Source: Periconia sp. R9002 (lineage: Eukaryota; Ascomycota; Dothideomycetes; Pleosporales; Periconiaceae). Taken from it: a stretch of DNA of 64,000 nucleotides. The position numbers were made by a program, and so were the translations under genes. Position 1 is the stretch's first letter; every line of letters starts with the position of its first letter. The stretch covers positions 248,001 to 312,000 of the forward strand of contig JAMAHW010000004.1 of NCBI GenBank assembly GCA_023627715.1. Direction: 5' to 3'. The notes under the pieces were generated by a model that ran no database searches, was not told the DNA's origin, and was given only the letters and a program-made list of their open reading frames with translations. Positions 13,097 through 23,267 of this stretch are shown here, one piece after another.

Positions 13097-15230
13097 ATGT
13101 TTCGCTGTTCTGCGGCTCGGCTCGCTTCGCCATCTCTCAAGTGGGGTATCCCCAAAACAACCGAGAACGCCTTTAGATTCAGATCTCCACCGAAAAGGCC
13201 ATTCTGGAGCTCGAGCCGAGTCCTGCTCTTCACAGCCTTGACCGGAACATCGACTTACTACGCTGGCACCAACAATGACATCCTGAGGCTCTCGCTGCCC
13301 TGGCACAAGTCAAATGCGCCCCAATATGCATCCAAAAGTCAGATGGAAAACGCAAGTGGAATCTCGGCCGGCTCCCTTGGCAAATACTAATTGAACATGC
13401 CAGGCAATCCAGGAATTGCGGTCCTCGCTCGGGGAAGAAGCCATCAGCACCGATGATGAAGATCTTCTTAGGCACGGATACTCCGAATGGTCATCCGTCA
13501 ATATTGATCAGCTTCCGGTCGCTGTGGCGTATCCTCACTCCACGGAACAAGTGTCGCAAATTGCCAAAGTCTGTCACAAACACAGAATCCCCATGAGTAC
13601 GTTCATCTGCCCAGCAAATCATAAATCAATGGAAATATTGACAAACTCCAAGTACCATACTCTGGTGGTACTAGTTTGGAGGCGAATTTTTCAGCTCCTT
13701 ACGGAGGTATGAGTATTGATTTTACCTTCATGGACAAGGTCGTATCACTACATGCAGACGAGTAAGCCAAAGATCACAGTTGTTTAAACAGCAATTCACA
13801 TCGAACTCATATTGTTCTTAGCATGGATGTGGTGGTCCAACCATCCGTAGGTTGGATGAGCCTTAACGACCAGATCAAAGATTCTGGTCTCTTTTTCCCT
13901 GTGGACCCTGGTCCATCGGTAAGTAATTGCTGAGCCAACTGTTGAGTTCTGCATGGCTTATGAATGAACAGGCCAGAATCGGGGGTATGGTGGGAACAAG
14001 CTGCAGGTGAGTATCATGTCCAGATTTTTGATCGCATGCCAACAAATTACATTACAGTGGAACCAATGCCGTGAGATATGGAACAATGAAAGACTGGGTG
14101 ATCAATCTCACTGTCGTCCTTGCAGATGGCACTGTTATCAAGACTCGGCGACGACCACGGTATGTACACTTCATCATAATTTGGTGATGGCGCGCCCAAT
14201 CTCATTCTTTTCGTCAGGAAATCAGCGGCTGGATACAACTTGACAGGTCTGTTTGTGGGCTCTGAAGGGACCCTTGGGCTGGTGACGGAGATAACCCTGA
14301 AGCTGGCGGTGATACCGCAAGAAACGAGCGTGGCTGTTGTGACGTTTCCAACAATTAGGGATGCAGCGGCTGCTGCGTCAAAAGTGATGCGCGCAGGGGT
14401 TCCTGTAGCAGCCATGGAGATCATGGATGAGGTGCAGATGGCGGTGATCAACAGGGCTGGCTCCACTTCAAAGAAATGGAAGGAGGCTCCGACCATGTTT
14501 TTCAAGTGAGTAGGTTGGACCAATGATGCGGATGGATGCTAATAACCGGGACGTAGATTCTCAGGCACGAAGGCAGGGGTGAGTATTACCGGGAAAAATG
14601 TCAATTACCTAGAAGGGATCTAACTGCATGATCACCAGGTACAAGAGAATGTTCAACTTGTCAAGGCCCTCGCTAAGCAGCACAAAAGCGGGGATTTCGA
14701 GTTCGCAGTTGATGCACAAGAGCAGAAAAAATTGTGGTCTGCGCGTAAGGAATCATTGTGGAGTATGCTGGCGCTGCGAGAAGAAGGTCATGACGTTTGG
14801 TCTACTGATGTCGCGGTACCACTCTCACGATTACCAGACATTATAGGTACAGTTTCCTCACTCCCGTCAATGATAAGAGGTGTCTGATGACCTCCCATCA
14901 GAAATCTCCAAGAAGGAGATGGACGATCTAGGCTTGTTCGCCAGCATTCTCGGTCACATCGGTGACGGTAATTTCCACGAGAGCATTATGTACAACAGCA
15001 AAGATCCACAGGAAAGGGCAGCGGTCGAGAGATGCATCAAGGACATGGTGAATCGCGCATTGGAAATGGAAGGCACATGTACAGGAGAGCATGGCATTGG
15101 GTTGGGCAAAAAAGATTCTCTTTTGACGGAACTGGGTCTCGACACCGTGAACGTCATGAAAAGCATAAAATTCGCATTGGATCCGCATTGGTTGATGAAT
15201 CCGGGAAAGATCATGGACATGCCTGCTTGA
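13097..15230 (+). CDS. DLD1: D-lactate dehydrogenase (cytochrome), mitochondrial
   Basis: Oxidises D-lactate to pyruvate and passes electrons to cytochrome c at the inner mitochondrial membrane. Ten exons: 13097-13351, 13404-13596, 13653-13761, 13822-13918, 13972-14006, 14058-14159, 14218-14505, 14557-14578, 14639-14846 and 14902-15230, giving 545 residues. The basic N-terminus with a hydrophobic segment around residue 40 fits a mitochondrial presequence and anchor. The FAD-binding PCMH domain shows [14 protein letters not shown] [10 protein letters not shown] and [17 protein letters not shown]. The C-terminal FAD-oxidase domain shows HIGDGNFH and [10 protein letters not shown]. Intron 1 uses a GC donor (GCAAGT); every other intron is GT-AG, and all phases agree. 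Exon 8 is only 22 nt. Confidence 0.95.
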
Positions 15231-15574
15231 TTTGGACGGTTTTCTGTTTCTCGATTGCATACGTTTTCTAAGTAGGGTCTTCAAAAGCATGCATGGGAGG
15301 AACCATTTGATTTCCAGCAATTTTATAACCACATGCATGAGGGTAGTTCAATGTGTAGCAATATTGGAATAAAAAAACATCACCGAGAAAAACACAGATT
15401 ACATGCCCAAGGTATAGCGTTTGTAGGGTCTCTTGCGTACAGCACCGATAGCGGAGGAGACGTGGATTTAGTTCACCCCGCTAAACCCCGCCTGCGTCAC
15501 TTTGAACTTCGACACCCTTTTGTACAAAGTTCCGCTTGACTCAGATCTAATTCTAATTCACCTTGCCACCAACT
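15231..15574. other. intergenic, DLD1 3' end and HOM2-like promoter
   Basis: 344 bp between two tandem plus-strand genes. It contains an A-rich stretch near 15370 that could serve the 3' end of the dehydrogenase. No gene is visible. Confidence 0.45.
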
Positions 15575-16777
15575 ATGGACGCAGAACATTTCACGACTCA
15601 CAACACAAATCTCCCCAAAAAGAAGTGCGGTATGTTATAGTACATTAGGCAATTGACCTTGTCTCGCGCTGACAATCAACGTAGCCGTACTCGGTGCAAC
15701 GGGCTCAGTTGGACAGCGTTTTATTCTCCTTCTTGCCCTTCACCCCCACTTCGTTTTGCACGCTGTAGGAGCCTCGGAACGGTCTGCAGGCAAGAAATAC
15801 AAGGATGCAGTAAAATGGAAACAAGCAATTCCTTTCACTGAGCGAATTGGTGAATTGGTGGTGAAAAAATGCGTACCAGAAGAATTTGCTGATTGCGACC
15901 TGGTTTTCTCTGGGTTGGACAGCGATGTCGCTGGTGATGTTGGTATGGATTAGCACTATCTGTGCCAATGGTAATGCTGATACAAGTACCAGAGATGTCC
16001 TTCCTCAAAGCCAACCTTGCAGTTTTTTCCACCGCAAAAATTATCGCCGCGACCCCATCGTTCCTCTCGTAGTCCCCACCGTCAATCTGCCACACTTGGA
16101 TGTGATCAAGCACCAGAGGAAACACCACGGTTTGAATAAGGGGTTTCTGGTGTGCAACTCTAATTGTGCAGTCATCGGCTATGCAGGCAGTCTCAGGAGC
16201 AGGATATCCGGGAGTTAGCAGCATGGATATCATCGATAACGTAGTCCCATTCATTTCTGGCGAGGAAGACAAGCTGGAAACAGAGGCGCAAAAGATCTTG
16301 GGTGGCATCAACGGCGATGTTACAGGATTTGTCGACCAGCCTATGAAGATCTCTGCATCCTGCAATCGCGTTCCGGTCTTGGATGGACACACAGCTTGTG
16401 TATCATTGCGATTCCAGAGACGTCCGCCGCCTAGCGCAGAGGAAGTCAAGCAAGCGATGAGGGAGTACGTGTCTGATGTGCAGAAGCTTGGCTGTCCCTC
16501 GGCCCCAGCGAAAGCTATTGTGGTGCATTCATCGCCAGATCGACCACAGCCTCGTTTGGATCGTGAGACTGATCGAGGTTACGCTGTTAGCGTTGGGCGC
16601 ATACGAGAAGACGAAGCGGGTATCTTTGACATTAAATTTGTCGCTCTTAGCCACAACAGTGAGTCTACCCTCCCCAAGCAGACATATTAGTCGCTTATTT
16701 GTTACACAGCTGTAATCGGAGCGGCGGGTTCGTCCATCCTAAACGCAGAGGCAGCGGTATTGAAGGGATACGCATAG
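15575..16777 (+). pseudogene. HOM2: aspartate-semialdehyde dehydrogenase, disrupted
   Basis: Homologue of Hom2, which reduces aspartyl phosphate to the semialdehyde for threonine, methionine and isoleucine synthesis. Exons 15575-15629, 15685-15942, 15993-16658 and 16710-16777 have good splice sites. NAD(P)-binding [14 protein letters not shown], the active-site CNSNC and [13 protein letters not shown], and the C-terminal [12 protein letters not shown] are all present. The reading frame is broken twice. At 16036-16040 an A5 tract, where A6 is needed for AKNYRRDP, shifts the frame. At about 16180 the code jumps from NCAVIG directly to MQAVSGAGY, losing about 65 nt that should encode some 22 residues after the catalytic Cys. 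Together they remove 66 nt, so the downstream frame returns. Everything else is well conserved, so either a young loss or a sequence or assembly error is possible. Confidence 0.85.
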
Positions 16778-17181
16778 ATGGAGGGCTCATTGGAAATTTT
16801 GGTCTTACAAGGTGGTCCGCCTTTTTTGGTTCTTACTTTTGGATCTTGTTTTTGTATTGAGGTAGAACCCCTCCGAATTGTTCAACCAAGTATGGCTCAT
16901 TGTTCACCTCAAAAGTTTTCCGTTTCTACTCAAATCAAGATGCTCGGATATGTGTAAATAATCATCATGGAAATAGATTTACTGTTTTTCAACATTGAAA
17001 TTGCACGCGTCAGGCCGAGGGATCAATTGGCGGTCATGCCGAGATAGGACTAGGGTCTTGCTGACTAACCATCGTAGTCACAGTTTAGCGAGGGTAGCGC
17101 ACACAACTTTGACTTCTCCAGACTCGTCGCTCTCCAGGACATCTCCTTCGACCACAACTAACCTCCCATAACACAGCAAAC
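16778..17181. other. intergenic, promoter side of eS4
   Basis: 404 bp between tandem genes. T-rich in its first half and pyrimidine-rich with ACAACTAACCTCCC just before the eS4 start. No gene is visible. Confidence 0.45.
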
Positions 17182-18327
17182 ATGGGTCGCGGACCGTAAG
17201 TTAGCCACAGATTTCCCTTGATTGCATGCAATTATGCACTGTGCTGCCATCCTCACTGCTTGCGGACTACCGTGGAGAAATTTTACTGACATTTGCATCC
17301 AGGAAGAAGCACCAGAAGCGCCTCAGCGCCCCCTCCCACTGGCTTTTGGACAAGCTTTCCGGTATGTGTTGACATCGCAAACGATCCGCGAAATCTCTGC
17401 GCCTGTACTAATCCCTCGAAGGTGCCTATGCTCCCAAGGCGTCCCCCGGTCCTCACAAGCTCCGCGACTCTCTCCCTCTCATCATCTTCCTCCGAAACCG
17501 CTTAAAGTATGCCCTCAATGCTCGCGAGACCAACGCCATCCTCATGCAGCGCCTCGTCAAGGTTGATGGAAAGGTTCGCACCGACTCCACTTTCCCCGCT
17601 GGTTTGATGGACGTCATCACCATCGACAAGACTGGCGAGAACTTTCGCCTGATCTTCGACACCAAGGGACGTTACACCGTTCACAGGATAACCACAGAGG
17701 AGGCGGCATACAAGTTGGGCAAGGTCAAGCGAGTTCAGCTCGGCAAGGGTGGAATTCCCTACTGTGTTACGCATGATGCGCGAACGTAAGTTTGTCGCCT
17801 CTATCAGCCGTTGGACGCAGTTTGGGCAAGGTGCGCGAGAGTTTTCGAACATCGCCAGCACCTCGGCATCAAACTGGTCCCGGCCAACGCCGTGATCATT
17901 TACTGAAGGATTGCAGTATCCGCTACCCCGACCCTGCCATCAAGGTCAACGACACTGTCAAGATCGACCTCACCACTGGCAAGATCTCCGACTTCATCCA
18001 CTTCGACACCGGTGCCATTGCCATGATCACTGGTGGACGTAACATGGGTCGTGTTGGTGTCATCACCCACCGTGAGCGTCACGACGGAGGCTTCAACATT
18101 GTCCACATCAAGGATGCTGTTGACAACGAGTTCACCACCCGTGAGACCAACGTCTTGTAAGTTTCCATTGGAGTGCGAAGCATATAGCGAGCGACAAGAG
18201 CTGACATTGTATTAGCGTCATTGGCAAGGAGAAGCCATGGATCAGTCTGCCCAAGGGCAAGGGTGTCAAGCTCAGCATTGCTGAGGAGCGTGACCGCCGC
18301 CGAGCACATGCTCTTGCTGGTCACTAA
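17182..18327 (+). CDS. RPS4: 40S ribosomal protein eS4
   Basis: Small-subunit ribosomal protein. Five exons: 17182-17195, 17303-17361, 17422-17785, 17917-18156 and 18216-18327, giving 262 residues against the usual 261-263. It begins [20 protein letters not shown], continues with the S4-like RNA-binding region ([20 protein letters not shown]) and the KOW-like centre ([16 protein letters not shown]), and ends with [12 protein letters not shown]. Exon 1 is 14 nt. Intron 3, at 131 bp, is more than twice the local norm. Codon choice is strongly biased to C-ending codons, as expected of a highly expressed gene. Identification is secure. Confidence 0.98.
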
Positions 18328-19584
18328 ATGTCCAGGGGATGGAGGGAAGGTGACGGTTATGATATCAACATAGTTCATTTGGGCAAGTGGAGGTTATCGT
18401 GCAAAGCACGGGACTCAAAACAGGCGTTGGTCATTCAAGGGAATGTCTAAGGACCCGGGTTTACTCTGCGTATGAATGAGCATGAAAAGAAAAATTTCAA
18501 TCCATGAGATGTGCACCCAGACGAAGCGACGAAATTTGCATTGGCCCGTGAAGTTTGCGCGTGCGTGCAGTGAAGGTGGTGTAATGTGTCTCGAAGGTGT
18601 GGAGTCCAGTCACAGATGTTAGGTATTTTTGGAGGTGCGCAGTGCTATTTCCACAGGCCGAAACGTCGCGGTTCCGCAAGGGAGTCCAAAGAGGATTGTA
18701 TGGGTAAGGTTTGAGGAGGGCGGGGCCAATCAGGACGCGAGCAGGGGGCAGCGCAGACTAGGCTGAATTCTGCATCTGCATGGGAATGGGATGAACGGGG
18801 ATTGTTTGATCAATGCAGGAAGAAAAGGATGATAGGGAACTGATGGATGATGGATTGGAGTGCACATACATAGCAACCGCCGTGCTTGCATGCAGAATGC
18901 ATCATTGACGTCTTGTGTGCCCGGGTTCTGTTTGTGGGCAATAACGGTGATATTGGGCGGAGATTCCCTCTCATCTCATCTGCTTTTGCAAGCTAGGGGG
19001 AACCCGATAGCCTCATCCAACGAGGGGGAGAAGCTCATGCCAGCACCCGATCGAGGCGGGCCCTTCTCCTAGCGGGACTGTTATCTGCTCCTAGGCCACT
19101 TTGGTGCCGCCTCGTTGCCTCAACTGCCATTCACTCAACTCGCTTCCTCCGCGCAAAGTCGTCAACCACGGTTTGCACACTTCACATCTCGATCTCGACC
19201 TTACCTCTCGACCTCGACCTTACCTCTCGACCTCGACCTTACCTCTCGACCTCGACCCTCGCCTCCTGTTCTGCCCCGTACGATACTGGCCCGTATATGC
19301 AGCGTGCGCCGAACAATGCCACCGCGACACACGCCCCCTACCCTCTCCCTCTGAAGTTGTCGCTCTCGCTCGCTCGCTCCCAGAGAAGCGCCGCGTAGGG
19401 AGATACACCCGTTTCACCATCGCCAGACCCGCCGCCTGCGTGTACACGACCCGCGCTGCAGACTGCAGTCGTTGACGGCACACCGCAGATCCTCCACAAC
19501 ATCTCTCCGAATCTTGTCCTGAACGTCCGTCTCTGCTGACGCTGGCTGTTCGCGACCACTCCTCCCCTTCCTTCCCTCGTCACG
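18328..19584. other. intergenic and 5' leader of PalI gene
   Basis: 1.26 kb. The last 450 bp are C/T-rich and probably form the promoter and long leader of the PalI gene. This part contains the 19-bp tandem repeat described separately. No gene is supported. Confidence 0.45.
19201..19257. repeat. three perfect copies of a 19-bp tandem repeat
   Basis: The unit TTACCTCTCGACCTCGACC occurs three times head to tail at 19201-19219, 19220-19238 and 19239-19257, after a degenerate partial copy at 19186-19200. It lies about 330 bp upstream of the PalI start codon, in a pyrimidine-rich leader. Confidence 0.9.
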
Positions 19585-21785
19585 ATGCTGCGGCCCGCCA
19601 CGCCCTTATCCATATTGTTTCTTGCTGCCTTTGCTCTGCTGCTTCTGTCCACCCTCTCCACCCCCATTATTCGCGGCATTCCGCTCGCCACTTTCCAAGG
19701 CGTCGACTTCGGTGTCCTGGGATATTGCCAAAATGGCGATTGTCGCGGGCCCATGATCGGCTACGACACCGGTACTGCTTGCAAATTCCATGCGCATTCG
19801 AACCACCCTCAGACTGACTTCTTGCAGATGGACTGTTCAATGCCACCACGTCCGCTTCCGACTTCTCCCTTCCTTCCGCTACTCGTCATTCACTGTCCTC
19901 CATCCTTATCGTGCATCCCGTAGCCTGTCTCATGACCCTCATCTGCTTTGCCCTCGCCGTCGCCGCCCACTTCCACTCGCCTGCTCACTCCCCGCGCTAT
20001 CTTCTCGCGCTTCTGATCTTCACCTTCCCTACCCTCCTGGTCTCCCTCCTTGCTTTCCTCGTGGATATACTTTTATTTGTCCCGCATATGGCCTGGGGAG
20101 GATGGATAGTCTTAGCTGCCACCATCATCATTGTCGCAAGCGGGGTGGTAACATGTGCTATGCGTCGCACCCTCGTCAGTCGCAAAGCCAGGAAGAAGAG
20201 AATCGCCGAGAACACGGAAATGAATGGGCAAGCCTATCATGCCAATCGTTCTGCGGGGAATCCGCCATCTGAAATGCTTCCAACAGCCGAATCGCCCCCT
20301 CCTCTCTCTGGGAATACCATGATGTCTGGTGATACCAAGTCGGCTGGGTTCGCAACCTTCGAGGTTCAGAAAAATAATACCCAGGATGACATGATTCCTC
20401 TTAATAACCGTAACCCATCGTTGAAGACCGTCAGTAGTGGTCAGACTGATGCCGCAGAAAGGCAACCGTATATGAATCCGCCTCGTGGTCCTCCCGGCCG
20501 TGGGAGACAGCCAGTGGACCAGTATGGGAATCCGATTCCGGCTATTCCAAACGACCCGTACATGATGCAGAATCAGCCTCGAGGACCACCCCCTAACCGC
20601 GGAGGACCTTATGGGCGTGCGAGGGGAGGTTATCCCCCAAGGGGTGCTTATGGACCGCCACGGGGCGGATATGGGCCACCAAGAGGAGGCATGCGCGGTC
20701 CGCCACCGCCGGGCTGGAATGGAAATGGACGAGGGGGTATGCGGCCTGGTCCAGGCCCAATGGGCAGAGGAGTCCCACCTCCGGGTTACAGTAACCAAGA
20801 CTATCAAGCCCTACCCCCGCCTCGAAACAATTCTCCATATGGGCAACAGGGCCCTCCGCTAAATGCTCCAGGGCCAGGGCCCATGTCCATTGGTCAGGCT
20901 ATTGAGATGGATTCGCGTGGCGCTAATCCCAACGTCAATCCCAATTATGGCTTAAGAGAAAGTGATGGCGATGTTCAAGGCATGCTGGCTCTTCAGCAGG
21001 GCGGTTTCCCCGCGCAGGCTCCGCACAGAGGAACGCCTGGGCCTATGAGTCCGACAAGTGAATATTCGCAGCAAGAGTGAGTTCTCGATCCGTTTCAACC
21101 TTTCTATTTTATTTGTGCTAACGCTCTTCATAGCGAGCATTACGCACCACCGCGTGCAGCTTGGAATCAGAACGGAAACAATTCATCAGACCAGACCCTC
21201 CAAACCTTGAACAATAGCAACAGCAGTCGCGGTCTTTCACCCATCCAAGATTCACCGGTGGAATTGCCTGCACAACTTTCTACTGTCGGTATCTCGAAAT
21301 CTGATCCAAGCTCGGACTACTACGAGGACGTCGACCCCAGATTCGCTGAATCTCAACAAGCACCTAAATCAGTGCCACCGCTTAATATGACCGCGTCCAA
21401 TCCTTCATTAAATATTGTCGACCCTAACCTCATACCCAACGCCTCCTACGAAGATATTCCGGATGGAGCGAGATCTCCTGCTGCTTCGGATGCATCCCAC
21501 TTCACTTCTGTATCGCAACGCGGCATCAATCCCAACTGGCGGCCACCTCAAGCTGGCCCCATGCCCTACGGTCCTTACGGGCCCCGCAGGCCTATGAGGC
21601 AAGAAGACGTCATATTAGAAGCCAACGCCGCCAATCCAGACTTTGCGTTACCAGGACGTGGCAGGGGAAGAGGGAGAGGGAGAGGTGGAATGGTACGTGG
21701 TGGTGGACCGCCACCCCCTGCAACCATGGCAAATATGGGCCTCGGAAACAACCAAGGACGTTATCCTGGCGCTAATGCCATATAG
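19585..21785 (+). CDS. palI: pH-response regulator PalI/Rim9 (SUR7/PalI family)
   Basis: Membrane protein that supports the PalH/Rim21 sensor in alkaline-pH signalling at the plasma membrane. Three exons, 19585-19771, 19828-21076 and 21134-21785, give 695 residues. The first membrane segment is at residues 8-27, followed by an extracellular loop with GYCQNGDC. Three further membrane segments lie between about residues 90 and 175 (the third includes LLALLIFTFPTLLVSLLAFL). The long cytosolic tail is Pro/Gly/Arg-rich, with repeated PPRGGYGPPRGG-type units and a final GRGRGRGRGG stretch. The order of four membrane spans and a disordered RGG/proline-rich tail is typical of fungal PalI. Both introns are GT-AG with consistent phases. 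Confidence 0.87.
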
Positions 21786-23267
21786 TGCTGGACATAGCGC
21801 AGTGAGGTACTGATTCCTGTGATCCTCGGAGCTATTTGGTACGAAGAGGCAGTACTTCCGCATACAACCTGCCGCAAAAAGACGGCACATTCGACTTTAT
21901 GTACTTCAATCTGGAGTATGACCTCGGATCCGACAACATCATCAGGACATGCTATTGCCATTCTGAGTAGTGTTTGCTACCGCGACTGTCCTCATAAAGT
22001 CAAGATCGGCAGGCATTTGACGACTATTGCGATTGCACCTTGTACAAAAGTTTCACTTCATCGACGCTTGGAGATCCCTACTTCCCTACTCATGGATTCT
22101 AGCGTCCGTTTTCTTGATGGAACCCGCATTGGGGTTTTTGATTTTCATTACTACCAGTATTTCTCCGGTCGCGCTGACAATGACCGGCAACTTCTGCTCT
22201 GTCATTAGCGTTGATGTTCCTCTGGATCTACATTGCATTGTGCATTCTATGTACGTAATTTATAGTTTGCATGCTATAGCGCTCGATGCTAATAGCTGCG
22301 ATACGAGGCGTGTGGCCGATGCTAGGCTTTCTTGTCAGCATTTTTCTTTTCACCCTTCTACTCTCTCCCTTTCATCCAGAGGTTGCGGTTGTAACCTCAA
22401 CTTCTTCTTACTTCATTGGGCGGCATATTCAAGCTACTGGCGGTTTAGCGATTACGGACACGCATTTCATTCTCTCATATTCTTCTCAATTTCTTTTCTC
22501 TACAGCAATGGGATGGTAACTCGTACTGGGCACGGCAACAAGACACATCCCCTCTAGGTTGGAGGGAGATGTGCGCGCGCTCAGCTGGCTTTTGATGCAA
22601 CGGAAGATGGGAACAGGAGGATTATACACATGGGTCGAGGCGTGAATGGATTGTAGTTATATATGAACTTGGCTCGAATTTCACGAGGAGCCTGTAAATT
22701 TCGACATCAAAACAATTCAAATAACAAAAATGGAGTTGCTCCTTATGATTTCATCGTCTGTGAGTCGGTTTGTTTGCTCGAAGGAGAAGAATCGATTTCG
22801 GATGGGGCGGGCGCGGTGAGATCATCGGCCGCTCGGATTAGGTAAGTCGCTCCACGTGGAGTTGCAGTGACAACCCAGCTCCGAGACTGAGATGACACGC
22901 GCACGCATTTGCTCCATAGTTCAATCTGCTGCTGCTACATGTCTTTGGCAGATCCCTTGCTCCCAATTTGTGCGTCGTACCATCCACTTGCCATTCACCA
23001 TCGCTTCTGCGCCCTCCACCGTTGTTGTTCGACCGTACGCCGCACCGATTGCGCTGAACACTAGCATAGCGAACTTACTGTCCCATGAACGCGGTGATTT
23101 CACCTCGAACCTCGGTGTCTGCGAGAGACCAGCAACAAGTTTTTCAGCGTGCGGCGTAGAAGACAAATCGAGTCTGTTTTGGGTGGTGGGTGCGGGATAT
23201 GTGGCGTGGGAAGGGAAGGCAGAGTAACATGCGCAAAGCTGTGAAAGGAGGATAGACGATCCTGAAA
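21786..23267. other. intergenic between PalI and SMP-protein genes
   Basis: 1.5 kb with no confident gene. A strong GTAAGT donor at 22842-22847 precedes a TAG acceptor near 23255, so a 5'-untranslated intron of the next gene is possible. A minus-strand ATG-started frame at 22921-23286 is listed among the findings. Open frames at 22027-22557 are low-complexity and hydrophobic only by base composition. Confidence 0.4.

Noticed and set aside
22027..22557. 176-codon plus-strand frame downstream of PalI
   Set aside because: Hydrophobic and Ser-rich through T-rich DNA; no recognisable pattern of membrane spans or motifs.
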